Under the pieces are notes generated by a model. It did no database searches and was not told the origin of the DNA. It worked only from the letters and a program-made list of their open reading frames with translations. The position numbers were made by a program, and so were the translations under genes. A stretch of 64,000 nt of DNA from Saliterribacillus persicus (lineage in GTDB: Bacteria > Bacillota > Bacilli > Bacillales > Amphibacillaceae): assembly GCF_003337485.1 (NCBI RefSeq), contig NZ_QPJJ01000001.1, positions 124,001-188,000 of the forward strand, read 5' to 3'. Of this stretch, positions 1-8,997 are shown piece by piece. Within the stretch, counting starts at the first letter, position 1, and the number at the start of each line of letters is the position of its first letter.

Positions 1-270
1 GTCATTATGGCATCGCGTTTAAATTCAGCTCAGCCAGCTCTAGGTATGGGGTATGAATTGGAAGCAATTGCAGCAGTTGTTATTGGTGGTACATCATTAA
101 GCGGCGGTAAAGGTTCACTTATTGGTACGATGATTGGTGCACTTATTATGAGTGTACTTACAAATGGACTTCGTATTATGTCTATTCCTCAAGAATGGCA
201 AACAGTTGTAATCGGTTTTGTTATTTTACTCGCCGTCTATTTTGATATGCTCCGCAAGAAAAATGAGTAA
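1..270 (+). CDS. Sugar ABC transporter permease, C-terminal part (RbsC-like)
   Basis: The reading frame is open from base 1, so this is the last 89 residues of a gene that begins upstream. The residues GGTSLSGGKGSLIGTMIGAL and the hydrophobic tail ending LRKKNE match the C-terminus of RbsC-type inner-membrane permeases (BPD_transp_2 family), which form the channel of ribose/xylose/galactoside importers. The next gene is a matching binding protein 72 bases downstream, so the two belong to one importer. The sugar cannot be read from the sequence. The family call is firm; the substrate is open. Confidence 0.85.
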   Translation, partial: VIMASRLNSAQPALGMGYELEAIAAVVIGGTSLSGGKGSLIGTMIGALIMSVLTNGLRIMSIPQEWQTVVIGFVILLAVYFDMLRKKNE

Positions 271-342
271 CATTATTTTTTAGAAATAACTCATTTATTT
301 GAGTTACTTCATATATGAAATTCAAACAAAGGGGAGAAAAAA

Positions 343-1371
343 ATGAAGAAAAAATGGTTAGCATTTTTAGTTGTTGTTATTTCCGTTCTATTTGTTCTAG
401 CGGCATGTGGTAGTGAAACAGAGGAAGCATCAGAAAGTAGTGGTAATGAAAATGACGAAGGTAAAGAGACGGAAACTGAATCAGAAGAAGCAGCGGAAGA
501 TAAGCCTTATATCGCTATTGTTTCAAAAGGGTTTCAACACCAATTCTGGCAAGCAGTACAAAGTGGTGCAGAAAAAGCTGCTGAAGAATTTGATGTAGAA
601 ATTACTTTTGAAGGACCTGAAAATGAATCTCAGGTGGATAAGCAAATGGAAATGTTACAAGCTGCTCTTGATAAGAATCCTGATGCTATTGGTTTTGCAG
701 CTCTAGATTCACAAGCTTCATCCCCATTATTGGAAAAAGCAGATGAATCTGGCATTCCTATTATTGCATTTGATTCTGGAGTGGATAGTGAAATCCCACT
801 TGCTACAGCATCCACAGATAATTATGCAGCGGCACAAGAAGCTGCAAATAGAATGGCTGAATTAATTGGTGAGGAAGGTAAAGTAGCACTTGTCGTGCAT
901 GACCAAGTATCGGTTACAGGCGTACAACGCCGTGATGGTTTTATAGAAACTATCGAAGAAAATTATCCGAATATTGAAATCGTAGATACACAATATGGCG
1001 GTGGTGATCACTTAGAATCTACCAACTTAGCAAAAACGATGATGCAAGCTAATCCGGATCTAGCTGGGATTTACGGTTCTAATGAAGGTTCTGCAATTGG
1101 TGTGGTGAATGCAGTTCGTGAATTAGGTAAAGAAGGTGAAATTACAATAGTTGGCTTCGATTCTGGTAAACAACAAATCGACGCAATTAAAGATGGTATC
1201 ATGGCAGGAGCTATCACACAGAATCCAGAGGGTATTGGATATGAAACAGTAAAAGCCGCAGTTCAAGCATTAGATGGCGAAGAAGTAGAAGAAAATATTG
1301 ATACTGGATACTTCTGGTATGATAAGGACAATATTGAAGATGAGGAAATTCAAGCAGCTATTTATGAATAA
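343..1371 (+). CDS. Sugar-binding lipoprotein of ABC importer (RbsB-like, Peripla_BP_4)
   Basis: This 342-residue secreted lipoprotein captures a sugar outside the membrane for the RbsC-like permease just upstream. A signal peptide ends in lipobox LAAC with lipidated Cys22, followed by a Glu/Ser-rich linker to about residue 50. The two-lobed type I periplasmic-binding fold (Peripla_BP_4) fills residues 52 to about 330; AIVSKGFQHQFWQAVQSGAE and the FDSG motifs are characteristic. Start ATG has a strong upstream GGGGAG. Family members bind ribose, xylose, galactose or autoinducer-2; nothing seen here chooses between them. A hairpin terminator follows, so this is the last gene of its operon. Confidence 0.9.
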   Translation: MKKKWLAFLVVVISVLFVLAACGSETEEASESSGNENDEGKETETESEEAAEDKPYIAIVSKGFQHQFWQAVQSGAEKAAEEFDVEITFEGPENESQVDKQMEMLQAALDKNPDAIGFAALDSQASSPLLEKADESGIPIIAFDSGVDSEIPLATASTDNYAAAQEAANRMAELIGEEGKVALVVHDQVSVTGVQRRDGFIETIEENYPNIEIVDTQYGGGDHLESTNLAKTMMQANPDLAGIYGSNEGSAIGVVNAVRELGKEGEITIVGFDSGKQQIDAIKDGIMAGAITQNPEGIGYETVKAAVQALDGEEVEENIDTGYFWYDKDNIEDEEIQAAIYE

Positions 1372-1380
1372 ACTACAATT

Positions 1381-1412
1381 GCCATAAGGAGACTTCTCCT
1401 TATGGCTTTAAT
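1381..1412 (+). terminator. Rho-independent terminator after the RbsB-like gene
   Basis: A near-perfect inverted repeat (GCCATAAGGAG / CTCCTTATGGC, short loop) is followed by a T-rich run, ten bases after the stop codon of the binding protein. Confidence 0.85.
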
Positions 1413-1436
1413 TTTCAAAACATGCACATACAAGTC

Positions 1437-2141
1437 TTATATTTCAAAAATATTAACATTTTTCACACTATGTATAAATGCTTGATTAAAATTTCCAGAG
1501 TAAGACTGATTATGCCTTACACCCTTTCCGAAATGATATTCAGAAGCACGCACTTCCTGATGAAAAGACATAAAATTTGTTTTATCCAAACCCGACCCAG
1601 GCATGATAATCGGCCCCTTCACATTTGTAGACATCTTCATTAATTTTTTTATTTTTTCCTGTCCATCTACACAGGTTTCTGCCCCACCGGAGGTTAAAAT
1701 TCTCTCAACACCATAGGAGTATTTGGTTAATATTCTATAAGATTCCTCCAAATCTCGTGAATAATCAAAAGCTCGATGAAAAGTAATCCGAATATCAGAA
1801 TCCATAGATAGTATTTCGGTTATTAGTGTTTCATCTATGGTTTTATTTTTATTAAGTGCACCAAACACAAAATTTCTCACGCCAATATTAAGCATTTGAT
1901 CGACAGTGCTTTTTATTAAATCATTATCGTCTTCTAAATAAAAAAAGCCATGATTATGTGGTCGTATCATTACTTGAACGGGTATGTTAACAGTATTTAG
2001 AACCTCTTTTGTTACGTCAACATTTGGTGTAAGTCCATCTAGTTGGATGTTCGATACTAATTCTAACCGGTCTATCCCAGCTTTTTCAGCTTCAAGGGCT
2101 TCTTGTTTATTTCGTACAATAGCTTCGACAATCATTTCCAT
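1437..2141 (-). CDS. cutC: CutC family protein
   Basis: This 234-residue protein is a CutC-family TIM barrel, close to the usual length. The N-terminus MIVEAIVRNKQEALEAEKAG, the segment RLELVSNIQLDGLTP and the motif VMIRPHNHGFFY are hallmarks. CutC was named for copper homeostasis in E. coli, but that role is disputed and the enzymatic activity is not established. In Firmicutes cutC genes often sit beside sugar-utilisation genes, as here, with sugar ABC genes on one side and a GH127 arabinosidase on the other. It is transcribed towards the RbsB-like gene and appears monocistronic. The family assignment is firm and the function is not. Confidence 0.85.
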   Translation of the reverse strand: MEMIVEAIVRNKQEALEAEKAGIDRLELVSNIQLDGLTPNVDVTKEVLNTVNIPVQVMIRPHNHGFFYLEDDNDLIKSTVDQMLNIGVRNFVFGALNKNKTIDETLITEILSMDSDIRITFHRAFDYSRDLEESYRILTKYSYGVERILTSGGAETCVDGQEKIKKLMKMSTNVKGPIIMPGSGLDKTNFMSFHQEVRASEYHFGKGVRHNQSYSGNFNQAFIHSVKNVNIFEI

Positions 2142-2350
2142 CCACTTCCCTTTATTATTTCTTCCATTAAGTCAATATATAAGTTTTTCTGGCCAATCGC
2201 AGCTCACCACTTCTTTAGTATACAATAATTATCGGTGCACTACTTCCTCATTCTTAATAAAACGAAAGCTTATCGCTAGCTCGTATGGTGAAAGCTTTTG
2301 TTTTCTTTATACTAAAGTCAAATAAATTTTATACTTTCCTATAGTGCAAT

Positions 2351-2399
2351 CAAAAACACCCTGAAAGCAGATTTTTTCCATCTGTTCTCAAGGTGTTTA
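2351..2399 (-). terminator. Rho-independent terminator after the GH127 gene
   Basis: On the minus strand AAACACCTTGAGAACAGAT pairs with ATCTGCTTTCAGGGTGTTTT, with a T run, directly after the GH127 stop codon. A second, weaker hairpin with a long loop (about 2261-2303, arms AACGAAAGCTT / AAGCTTTTGTT) lies beyond it towards cutC. Confidence 0.8.
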
Positions 2400-2408
2400 T
2401 TTTAAAAA

Positions 2409-4355
2409 TTATTCCTCTCTTACCCAAACCGTCATTTCATTTTCTCCACGATTACTCCATGCATAGTATGGAATGGCTTTGAATTCGCGGTTCTTTCGAT
2501 TCAATTTTTTCGTAGAATAAAGACTGTCTTCGATTTGATCACGGTCGGTCTGTGTCGCCTGTCCTCTTATAACAGTGACACCATTTAATAATTCTGATTC
2601 ATGGTTTACTACAAAATTTTGATCTGCTGGAATTGACAGATCTTGCAGATTCTTTCCGTTATCCATTTCCTCTAAACAATAGATAACTGGGCCACGTTGC
2701 AGTGCTACTTTACCAGCATTTTCTCTAACCTCTGGATGGGATCGCACCACTTCCACTGGCATGTGAAAGGATACTTCAACAACGTCTTCTGGACTCCAAG
2801 TTCGGTTAATCTTAGCGTAGCCTTTATCTAAGTCATACACTACTTCTTCTCCATTTACTAAAATTTCAGCATTTGTACACCATCCGGGAATGCGCGTTGC
2901 TAGCGTGAATGTCGTTTTCCCTTCCATCTCGAAGCTATAACTGATATCGCCTTTCCAAGGATAATTAGATTCTTGTTTTAACGTGACCTTGTGACCGCTT
3001 AGTTCCGCTTCTGTTTCTCCACCAATAAATAAGTGAACGTATAATTCTTCGTCATTACTTGAATAAATATACGAACCGAGTGATGCAAGTAGTCTTGCGA
3101 TGTTTGGAGGACAACACGCACAACCGAACCAAGGCTGTCTTGTAGGTTTTACTGTATTCATATCATGACGGCAGTTCGCTGTATGTGGCCATACTTCTAA
3201 TGGATTTACATAAAAATAACCTTTTCCGTCTAAAGATATACCACTGAGAGCCCCATTATAAAGCGCTCGCTCTAAAACATCGGTATATTTCGCATCCGCT
3301 TCGATATGCACCATTCGGTGAGCCCACATGATTAGCGCAATTGCCGCACAGGTTTCTGTATATGCACGATCATTTGGAAGATCATAATCAACGGTAAAAC
3401 GCTCTTCGTGTGATTGCGAACCAATACCACCCGTCACATACATCCGCTTATTTACGGTGTTTTCCCAAAGTGTTCGACACACCTCTAATAAATCTTCATC
3501 TTTAAGCTCACTAGCAAGATCGACCATTCCACTATACAAATAAGTCGCTCTTACCGCATGGCCTTCTGCAGTTTTTTGCGCTCGTACTGGAAGGTGCGCC
3601 TGATAATAATCATTGTCTCTGTCGTCATCATGCTTCGGTCCACCTCGCTCTTCCATTTCGATATCATAATAATGATCTGGATTTCGCTTTCCTCTTTCTT
3701 CGATAAAAAACTGACAAAGGTCAATATATTTAGTATCACCGGTGACCTTATATAATTTCATCAAAGCTAATTCAATTTCAGGGTGACCCGGGTATCCTGG
3801 CTTTTTACCTTGTTCTTTCCCTAAAACAGATTGGATGTGATCGACTAAACGACTGACTAGGTCAATCACACGTTTTTTACCCGTTGCTTCATAATAAGCA
3901 ACTGCCGCTTCAATTAAGTGTCCCGCACAATATAATTCATGATCATTTTTTAAATTTGTCCATTTTTTATCAGGTTCATTCACCGAAAAGTACGTATTAA
4001 GATAGCCATCTTCTTCTTGTGCCGCTTCAATTAAATCGATGACATCGTCCATAATCTTTTCCCATTCAGGATCGTCTTCTACTGACAAGGAAAAAGCAAC
4101 GGTTTCCATCCATTTATACAGGTCACTGTCCTGGAAAACCATTCCGTAATGCTTCCCATCATTTCGACCTGCTGCTATTTCAAAATTTGTAATCGTTCGA
4201 CTAGGAGCAGCACCTTCAATTCGATCATTTAGTGCGTCCCACTGATAAGGGATAATGGAATCTTTGACTAATTTTTCCCACGGATTCCAAAAAAGATCAT
4301 CAATTTTCACTTGCTTTAGTCCGATTGGATTGATTTTCTGGAGGTTATTTTTCAT
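2409..4355 (-). CDS. Beta-L-arabinofuranosidase, glycoside hydrolase family 127
   Basis: This predicted cytoplasmic enzyme releases L-arabinose from beta-L-arabinofuranosides. It is 648 residues long with no signal peptide, close to the length of the characterised Bifidobacterium HypBA1. The HypBA1 zinc and catalytic residues can all be located: Glu334 and Cys336 in YTETCAAIA, Cys414 and Cys415 in GCACCPPN, and the acid/base Glu in SHEERF near residue 318. A GTG nine bases upstream is in frame, but AAGGAG is spaced eight bases from the ATG at 4355, so that start is chosen. A cre-like site lies just upstream and an AraC regulator is divergent, suggesting sugar induction plus catabolite repression. 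Confidence 0.9.
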   Translation of the reverse strand: MKNNLQKINPIGLKQVKIDDLFWNPWEKLVKDSIIPYQWDALNDRIEGAAPSRTITNFEIAAGRNDGKHYGMVFQDSDLYKWMETVAFSLSVEDDPEWEKIMDDVIDLIEAAQEEDGYLNTYFSVNEPDKKWTNLKNDHELYCAGHLIEAAVAYYEATGKKRVIDLVSRLVDHIQSVLGKEQGKKPGYPGHPEIELALMKLYKVTGDTKYIDLCQFFIEERGKRNPDHYYDIEMEERGGPKHDDDRDNDYYQAHLPVRAQKTAEGHAVRATYLYSGMVDLASELKDEDLLEVCRTLWENTVNKRMYVTGGIGSQSHEERFTVDYDLPNDRAYTETCAAIALIMWAHRMVHIEADAKYTDVLERALYNGALSGISLDGKGYFYVNPLEVWPHTANCRHDMNTVKPTRQPWFGCACCPPNIARLLASLGSYIYSSNDEELYVHLFIGGETEAELSGHKVTLKQESNYPWKGDISYSFEMEGKTTFTLATRIPGWCTNAEILVNGEEVVYDLDKGYAKINRTWSPEDVVEVSFHMPVEVVRSHPEVRENAGKVALQRGPVIYCLEEMDNGKNLQDLSIPADQNFVVNHESELLNGVTVIRGQATQTDRDQIEDSLYSTKKLNRKNREFKAIPYYAWSNRGENEMTVWVREE

Positions 4356-4384
4356 TCTTCTCACTCCTTGTTATTAAGTTTACA

Positions 4385-4399
4385 TTGATAACGCTTACT
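4385..4399 (-). promoter_or_regulatory. CcpA cre-like site upstream of GH127
   Basis: On the minus strand AGTAAGCGTTATCA matches the cre consensus TGNAANCGNTNNCA at every fixed position but the first. It lies about 30 bases upstream of the GH127 start codon, where CcpA binding would block transcription. Inferred from motif and position only. Confidence 0.6.
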
Positions 4400-4550
4400 A
4401 ATTTAAATTCTAGCACCCTTTCTTTTAAAAGTAAGTAGGTAGATTAGAACAAAAGGTGGACTTAATTGACTTAATTAATTTATTTCCTTAATCTAATATA
4501 AAGTATACTTCCCTCCATTAATTCTTTCATACAGAAAAGGAGTGCACGAT

Positions 4551-5441
4551 ATGTCCTATATGAAACTTAATATCGATAAACCAGTACAGTTTATTTCAGG
4601 TGGACAATTTATATCTGAGGTCAAATGGCAACATGAAAAGCGCGTGATTGACAGCTACGAAATGATCATTAGTGTAAATGAAACCTTATATATCGAACAG
4701 AACAGCATCAAGTATGCACTTAAGCCTGGTGAAATATTATTTATTTATCCAGGTAGCATGCACCGTGGCTACCGGTTATGTAATCCTGAGGTTTCCTTTT
4801 ACTGGTTTCACTTTACGTCGCATGATGTCGTCATTGGTGATGAGATGGATCAGGAGCTAATGATGCGTATTCGTACGCAGCCAGAAATGAGCCATATGAT
4901 AACTGACATATATTTACCGAAGTACTCCTTTCCAATAGGGATCGAACGAATAAATATTTTGGCGAACCAGTTATTAGACATTGATAACTCGAATTATTAC
5001 ACGCGAATGAGTATGAATTATTTCATGACTTCTTTACTGATCGAACTATCCGAACAAACCCTGACCTACACATCAAGTCCTGTTAAAAGTCAGGATAAGA
5101 CTGAAGCCAATTTTAATCAGATTCTTGAATGGACTAGAATCCATGCATTTGAAGGAATATCCGTCTCTGACGTTGCGAAAAAATTCAACTATCACAAGGA
5201 CTATTTATCTCGAATTTTTAAATTGAATACAGGGAAAACCTTACAATCTTATCTACATGCATTAAGGATGACAAAAGCAAAGGAATTATTAACCGGTACC
5301 CCTCTGAGCATCAGAGTCATTGCCTCACGAGTTGGAATAGAAGATGAAAAGTACTTTATGCGTTTATTTAAAAAGTATGAAAAAATGAGACCTACAGAAT
5401 ACCGAAGAGCTTTTTCAAAAACACACTTAAATAGACTGTAG
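4551..5441 (+). CDS. AraC family transcriptional regulator with cupin-like sensor domain
   Basis: A 296-residue regulator. The N-terminal half looks like an AraC-type cupin effector domain (LKPGEILFIYPGSMHRGYRL), and the C-terminal 100 residues hold two helix-turn-helix units (GISVSDVAKKFNYHKDYLSR and LSIRVIASRVGIEDEKYFMR, then FKKYEKMRPTEYRR). A GTG at 4542 is in frame, but it overlaps the AAAAGGAG ribosome site, so ATG 4551 with eight-base spacing is preferred. The gene is divergent from the GH127 arabinofuranosidase with under 200 bases between them, the usual layout of a sugar-responsive activator and its target. The inducer is not visible in the sequence. Confidence 0.88.
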   Translation: MSYMKLNIDKPVQFISGGQFISEVKWQHEKRVIDSYEMIISVNETLYIEQNSIKYALKPGEILFIYPGSMHRGYRLCNPEVSFYWFHFTSHDVVIGDEMDQELMMRIRTQPEMSHMITDIYLPKYSFPIGIERINILANQLLDIDNSNYYTRMSMNYFMTSLLIELSEQTLTYTSSPVKSQDKTEANFNQILEWTRIHAFEGISVSDVAKKFNYHKDYLSRIFKLNTGKTLQSYLHALRMTKAKELLTGTPLSIRVIASRVGIEDEKYFMRLFKKYEKMRPTEYRRAFSKTHLNRL

Positions 5442-5904
5442 TTAATGCTAAGAATTATACGGAAATAATGGTTGGAAGGAAAAGCGTTGACCAAGGAACA
5501 AACTAGGAAAAAATATCTATCTAGATGATATTAAGATAGGTAATGGTACAGCTGCGGAAATTTTTTTAACAGAATAATAGAGGGAGTTATTTTATAAATA
5601 TATACAATGCAATAAAATATAGCTTTCTGTGCAATTGGTGAAAAAGCGTAGGAAGATGACTATGATTTTCGTACCTGTCATGGGTTGAATAAGTATATGA
5701 AAGAAATGAACAAGTAAGTATTTCCGGTTAGTTTTATGTTGCTTACATTCATCAATTAGTTATTATCTCACTTTTTTCGACAAAATAAGTGTTTTTTCAT
5801 GTCGTGACAGGTCGAATTTTAAATGGTAGTATTGACTTATGTAATAAGTAGATCGTACATTTGATCTACTCCTTACTAATCAAATGAAAGGACTGATTCA
5901 TGGA
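5442..5904. other. Intergenic region with CCTGTCA-type repeat copies
   Basis: No convincing gene was seen. Two diverged copies of a dispersed intergenic element occur here, GTACCTGTCATGGGTTGAA at 5671-5689 and GTCGTGACAGGTCGAATTTT at 5801-5820. They resemble elements at about 40224 and 53408. The remainder is AT-rich and presumably carries the promoter of the following zinc-ribbon genes. Confidence 0.5.
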
Positions 5905-7320
5905 ATGTTTTGCAAAAATTGTGGGCAGCCGGTAAGCGAATCTCCTTCATTTTGTAAATCTTGCGGAATGAAGGTTACAGCTCCTGAAAGACAAGATTTT
6001 ACACCCACACAAGCCAACCAAACACCGAAAGAAGAAAAAGTAACACAACCACAATCAAGTCAGAAAAAGAAATTATTCATTATTATTCCATCTATACTCA
6101 TTGTTCTTGCACTAATATCTGTTGGTGCCTACTTTTTAGGATCCGTTAATTACAATGGTGCAGCCCAACTTGATCAACTAAAAACTGCTGTAGAAGAAGG
6201 AGATAAGGATAAGCTAAGACAGCAGCTTACCTCTGAGGAAGAAATCACAGATAAATATCTTACAGATTTCATTCAGTATTTCCAAGATAATAAAGAAGCT
6301 TTAGCAAGGATTAGCGACCGATTAGAAGCTCAAATTTCAAATGATGAAGCTGCTCATCCACTTATTCAAGCAGTAGAAACAGAAAAGAAGTTTGGTATTT
6401 ACCCGCAGTATGTATTTGAATTAACCCCCGTTAAAATAGTAGCTTCTGCAAATTTTGAACAGACGGAACTCTCCATTAAGGATCGTTATAAAATAATGTT
6501 AGAGAATCCTAATGAAAAATTACATTTAGTGCATCTTCCGGGGAAGTATGAATTAACTTTTTTACATAACCAGATATACGGGGAATATGAGGATGCCATT
6601 ACAATCGACTTTTGGGAAACGGAACAACTAGAAGCTAGTGCAGCTATAAGCTTCGAGGGCCAGGAAGTCATCATTCAATCCACACATGAAGAAGCAACGT
6701 TAATCGTAAATGATGTGGTAACAGAAGAGGCAATCGGGGAAGAAACGGTTTTTGGTCCAGTGACGTACGATGGTTCCACTACCTTTTCAGCAAAGTTAGA
6801 ATTACCGTGGGAAACGCTCTACGCAGATCCAGTTATGATTACAGATGCAAGTCAAAATCCTGTTATGTTCGAATTTAACTATGAAGATGATTATTTGCGA
6901 GATGAAATCTATTCGCGAATTGCAAGGCATGTCGATGAATGGATCATCGCTTATAAAGATCAATCCATTTCACATTTAACTGTGATGCAAAATATGGGTT
7001 ATCTAAAAGCAACAGGGGATAACTTTGATCGTATGCGTGAGGATAATAGTAATTTTACAGGTGACGTTGAACAAATTATTTTTGACGATGGTAGTTTCCT
7101 AGTTGATACAGAAAATGATTACAATGTTGAAGTAATAACCAAGCTTCAATTTAGAACTGGTTATTATGAAAGCGGCGAACCAGCACCTAGAAATTTTGAC
7201 CGAACTGAATATATGTGGAAATACCATCTTGTTTATGAACCAACTAGTGACGATTGGTATATTCGTGGCAGTGATGAAGTAAAGAGTTTTGAAACAGACA
7301 AACTATTAGAATGGTATTAA
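5905..7320 (+). CDS. Zinc-ribbon single-pass membrane protein (TcaA/YvbJ-like)
   Basis: A 471-residue protein with three parts: an N-terminal zinc ribbon (Cys3, Cys6, Cys17, Cys20), a low-complexity linker, and one transmembrane helix at about residues 56-77 followed by a large extracytoplasmic region. This layout matches Bacillus YvbJ and staphylococcal TcaA; TcaA is linked to glycopeptide sensitivity and cell-wall stress, but no such role can be read here. An in-frame ATG at 5884 has no ribosome site. AAAGGA lies 12 bases before ATG 5905, and starting there puts the zinc ribbon at the extreme N-terminus as in its relatives. It is followed 21 bases later by another zinc-ribbon gene, probably co-transcribed. 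Confidence 0.75.
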   Translation: MFCKNCGQPVSESPSFCKSCGMKVTAPERQDFTPTQANQTPKEEKVTQPQSSQKKKLFIIIPSILIVLALISVGAYFLGSVNYNGAAQLDQLKTAVEEGDKDKLRQQLTSEEEITDKYLTDFIQYFQDNKEALARISDRLEAQISNDEAAHPLIQAVETEKKFGIYPQYVFELTPVKIVASANFEQTELSIKDRYKIMLENPNEKLHLVHLPGKYELTFLHNQIYGEYEDAITIDFWETEQLEASAAISFEGQEVIIQSTHEEATLIVNDVVTEEAIGEETVFGPVTYDGSTTFSAKLELPWETLYADPVMITDASQNPVMFEFNYEDDYLRDEIYSRIARHVDEWIIAYKDQSISHLTVMQNMGYLKATGDNFDRMREDNSNFTGDVEQIIFDDGSFLVDTENDYNVEVITKLQFRTGYYESGEPAPRNFDRTEYMWKYHLVYEPTSDDWYIRGSDEVKSFETDKLLEWY

Positions 7321-7341
7321 AAGTGAACGGAGGAAAAAGAA

Positions 7342-8172
7342 ATGGTAACATGTACACAATGTCAACATAATCAAGACGATGGAAATTTTTGCGAAAAATG
7401 TGGTGCATCAACAAATCAACAAAGCACTAGTGAAAATAACTCGCAGCAAGCACCTAATTTTCAACAGGCACAGCCTGCCGTTGAGCAAGGTTTTCAAGCG
7501 AACGCCCAACCAAACGTTCCACAAGGTCAACAGGTAGAACAAATTAAGCAACAATCGAAGCAATATTACAACTATTTTTTAGAAGTCATTAAAAATCCAA
7601 CCATTGCTCTAAAGCATGAGGAAAATGCATTTATAAATAGTATCATTACGCTTGTATTATTCGCCCTTACTCTTTCTTTAAGCGTCTATTTTATTGCGAA
7701 AAATGCGATGGAATTTGCCTATGCAGCAGATGCCCTCCCATTTTTCCCATTGGTTAGTAGATTACTATTTGGCTTTCTACTAATAACAGCAATTGGTTTA
7801 GTAAGTGCCTTTATCGTTTTAAAAATAGGCAAACAGCCGATTACTTTCAAAAAATTAACCGCGCAGTTCGGTGGACTAGCGGTACCTTACACTGCTCTAG
7901 CTACCGTTACGATGGTAATCTCGCTACTCGGATCGATGTCATTTAGTATGATCATGATTGCATTATCTGTCGTGGGTCTTAGTATTATCATTGTAGTTAA
8001 TCCACTATTATTAAGCTTTTATCATTTAGAAAAGCATCAGCCAAGTGGACAGCTTTACTATCTTACTATTCTTTGTATGGTGATAACCTATTTATTTATC
8101 TACCTACTATCTGATATATTCATTTCAGAATTTATCCAAAATATTGAACGCATGATACCGATGATGTGGTAA
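7342..8172 (+). CDS. Zinc-ribbon multi-pass membrane protein
   Basis: A 276-residue protein with an N-terminal zinc ribbon (CTQCQHNQDDGNFCEKCG, residues 4-21), a Gln/Asn-rich linker to about residue 75, and a C-terminal region with about five hydrophobic helices, perhaps YIP1-like. Start ATG is preceded by CGGAGG. Its position directly after the single-pass zinc-ribbon protein and the shared ribbon suggest the two act together in the envelope. No enzymatic residues are recognised and no function is proposed. The architecture call is firm. Confidence 0.75.
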   Translation: MVTCTQCQHNQDDGNFCEKCGASTNQQSTSENNSQQAPNFQQAQPAVEQGFQANAQPNVPQGQQVEQIKQQSKQYYNYFLEVIKNPTIALKHEENAFINSIITLVLFALTLSLSVYFIAKNAMEFAYAADALPFFPLVSRLLFGFLLITAIGLVSAFIVLKIGKQPITFKKLTAQFGGLAVPYTALATVTMVISLLGSMSFSMIMIALSVVGLSIIIVVNPLLLSFYHLEKHQPSGQLYYLTILCMVITYLFIYLLSDIFISEFIQNIERMIPMMW

Positions 8173-8207
8173 TTCAATTTTTATAAGCTGAAAGTTTTAA
8201 AATAGGG

Positions 8208-8236
8208 TTGACTTCATTTTAATTTGAGTTTATGAT
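8208..8236 (+). promoter_or_regulatory. Sigma-A promoter of the SAM-riboswitch operon
   Basis: TTGACT and TATGAT are separated by exactly 17 bases, about 40 bases upstream of the riboswitch P1 stem. Confidence 0.7.
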
Positions 8237-8276
8237 TACAAATATCAATTCAGAATTAACTGACAATTTCATAGTT

Positions 8277-8378
8277 TCTTATCAAGAGTGGAGGAGGAAT
8301 CTGGTCCTATGATCCCACGGCAACCTATTTCCGAAATAAGGTGCCCATTCCAGCAGGCCTAAAGCCTGAAAGATAAGG
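8277..8378 (+). ncRNA. SAM-I (S-box) riboswitch
   Basis: The P1 arms CTTATC (8278) and GATAAG (8372) enclose the conserved S-box elements AGAGTGGAGG, GATCCCACGGCAACC, AGGTGCCCATTCC and the closing GAAAGATAAG. The aptamer senses S-adenosylmethionine; when SAM is plentiful the downstream terminator forms and the operon is off. It therefore predicts that the OsmC-like protein and symporter serve sulfur or methionine metabolism. Confidence 0.93.
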
Positions 8379-8400
8379 GTAGATATCCATTCATTAGCTA

Positions 8401-8446
8401 AGCAGCTATTATTTTTCAGGCGGAAAAATAGTAGCTGCTTTTTTAC
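8401..8446 (+). terminator. Riboswitch-controlled terminator
   Basis: A 16-base stem (AGCAGCTATTATTTTT / AAAAATAGTAGCTGCT, one G-U pair) is followed by TTTTTT, 22 bases after the S-box aptamer. This is the expression platform of the riboswitch. Confidence 0.9.
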
Positions 8447-8526
8447 GTGGAAAAAGAGACTTCGCTATGTAGCTTTATCCATAATACTACCAAATCAAAA
8501 ATCACTTGAAAAGGAGAAACTTTAAC

Positions 8527-8997
8527 ATGACAGAACAGAATAAATATCTACGGTCAGTAGAAACCAAAAGTACTCGAACAAATAACCTGCAAAACAAAAC
8601 TCAGGTCCGTGAATTTAATTTCACCATTGATGAGCCTGAAAAACTTGGGGGAACAAATCTTGCTCCTACTCCGATGGAATATATATTAGGATCATTAAGT
8701 GGTTGCTTAATGATTGTCATTGAGATGGTAGCAAATGAAAAAGAAATTTCCATTGAAAACTTAGAGGTATCTGCTCATGGCGAAATTGATAAGCGCGGTT
8801 TAAAAGGAACAGCAGATGTTAGTCCTTATTTTCAAACTGCCCAGCTAGATATCGTACTAAATTTAGCAGATAAAGAAAGAAACTTAACCGATTTAATCGA
8901 AGAGGTTACCCGCCGTTGTCCTGCCTACAACTTGTTTAAGGATACTTCATGCGAAATAAAATTAAATTGGAAAATTAACGAGGAGGTTGCAGGATGA
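8527..8997 (+). CDS. OsmC/Ohr family protein under SAM riboswitch
   Basis: A 156-residue OsmC-family protein. Both characteristic cysteines are present, Cys60 in SLSGCLMIVIEM and Cys131 in TRRCPAYN; in peroxiredoxin-like OsmC/Ohr members this pair reduces organic peroxides. A TTG upstream at 8506 is in frame, but AAAAGGAG lies ten bases before ATG 8527. The last codons overlap the symporter start by four bases, so the two are translationally coupled. Control by a SAM-I riboswitch is unusual for an OsmC protein and suggests a role with sulfur compounds, for instance thiol or persulfide handling of an imported sulfur source. That role is inference. Confidence 0.85.
   Translation: MTEQNKYLRSVETKSTRTNNLQNKTQVREFNFTIDEPEKLGGTNLAPTPMEYILGSLSGCLMIVIEMVANEKEISIENLEVSAHGEIDKRGLKGTADVSPYFQTAQLDIVLNLADKERNLTDLIEEVTRRCPAYNLFKDTSCEIKLNWKINEEVAG

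Noticed and set aside
1422..1643. 73-codon open frame on the plus strand within cutC
   Set aside because: It is antisense to a well-supported CutC gene and has no recognisable family.
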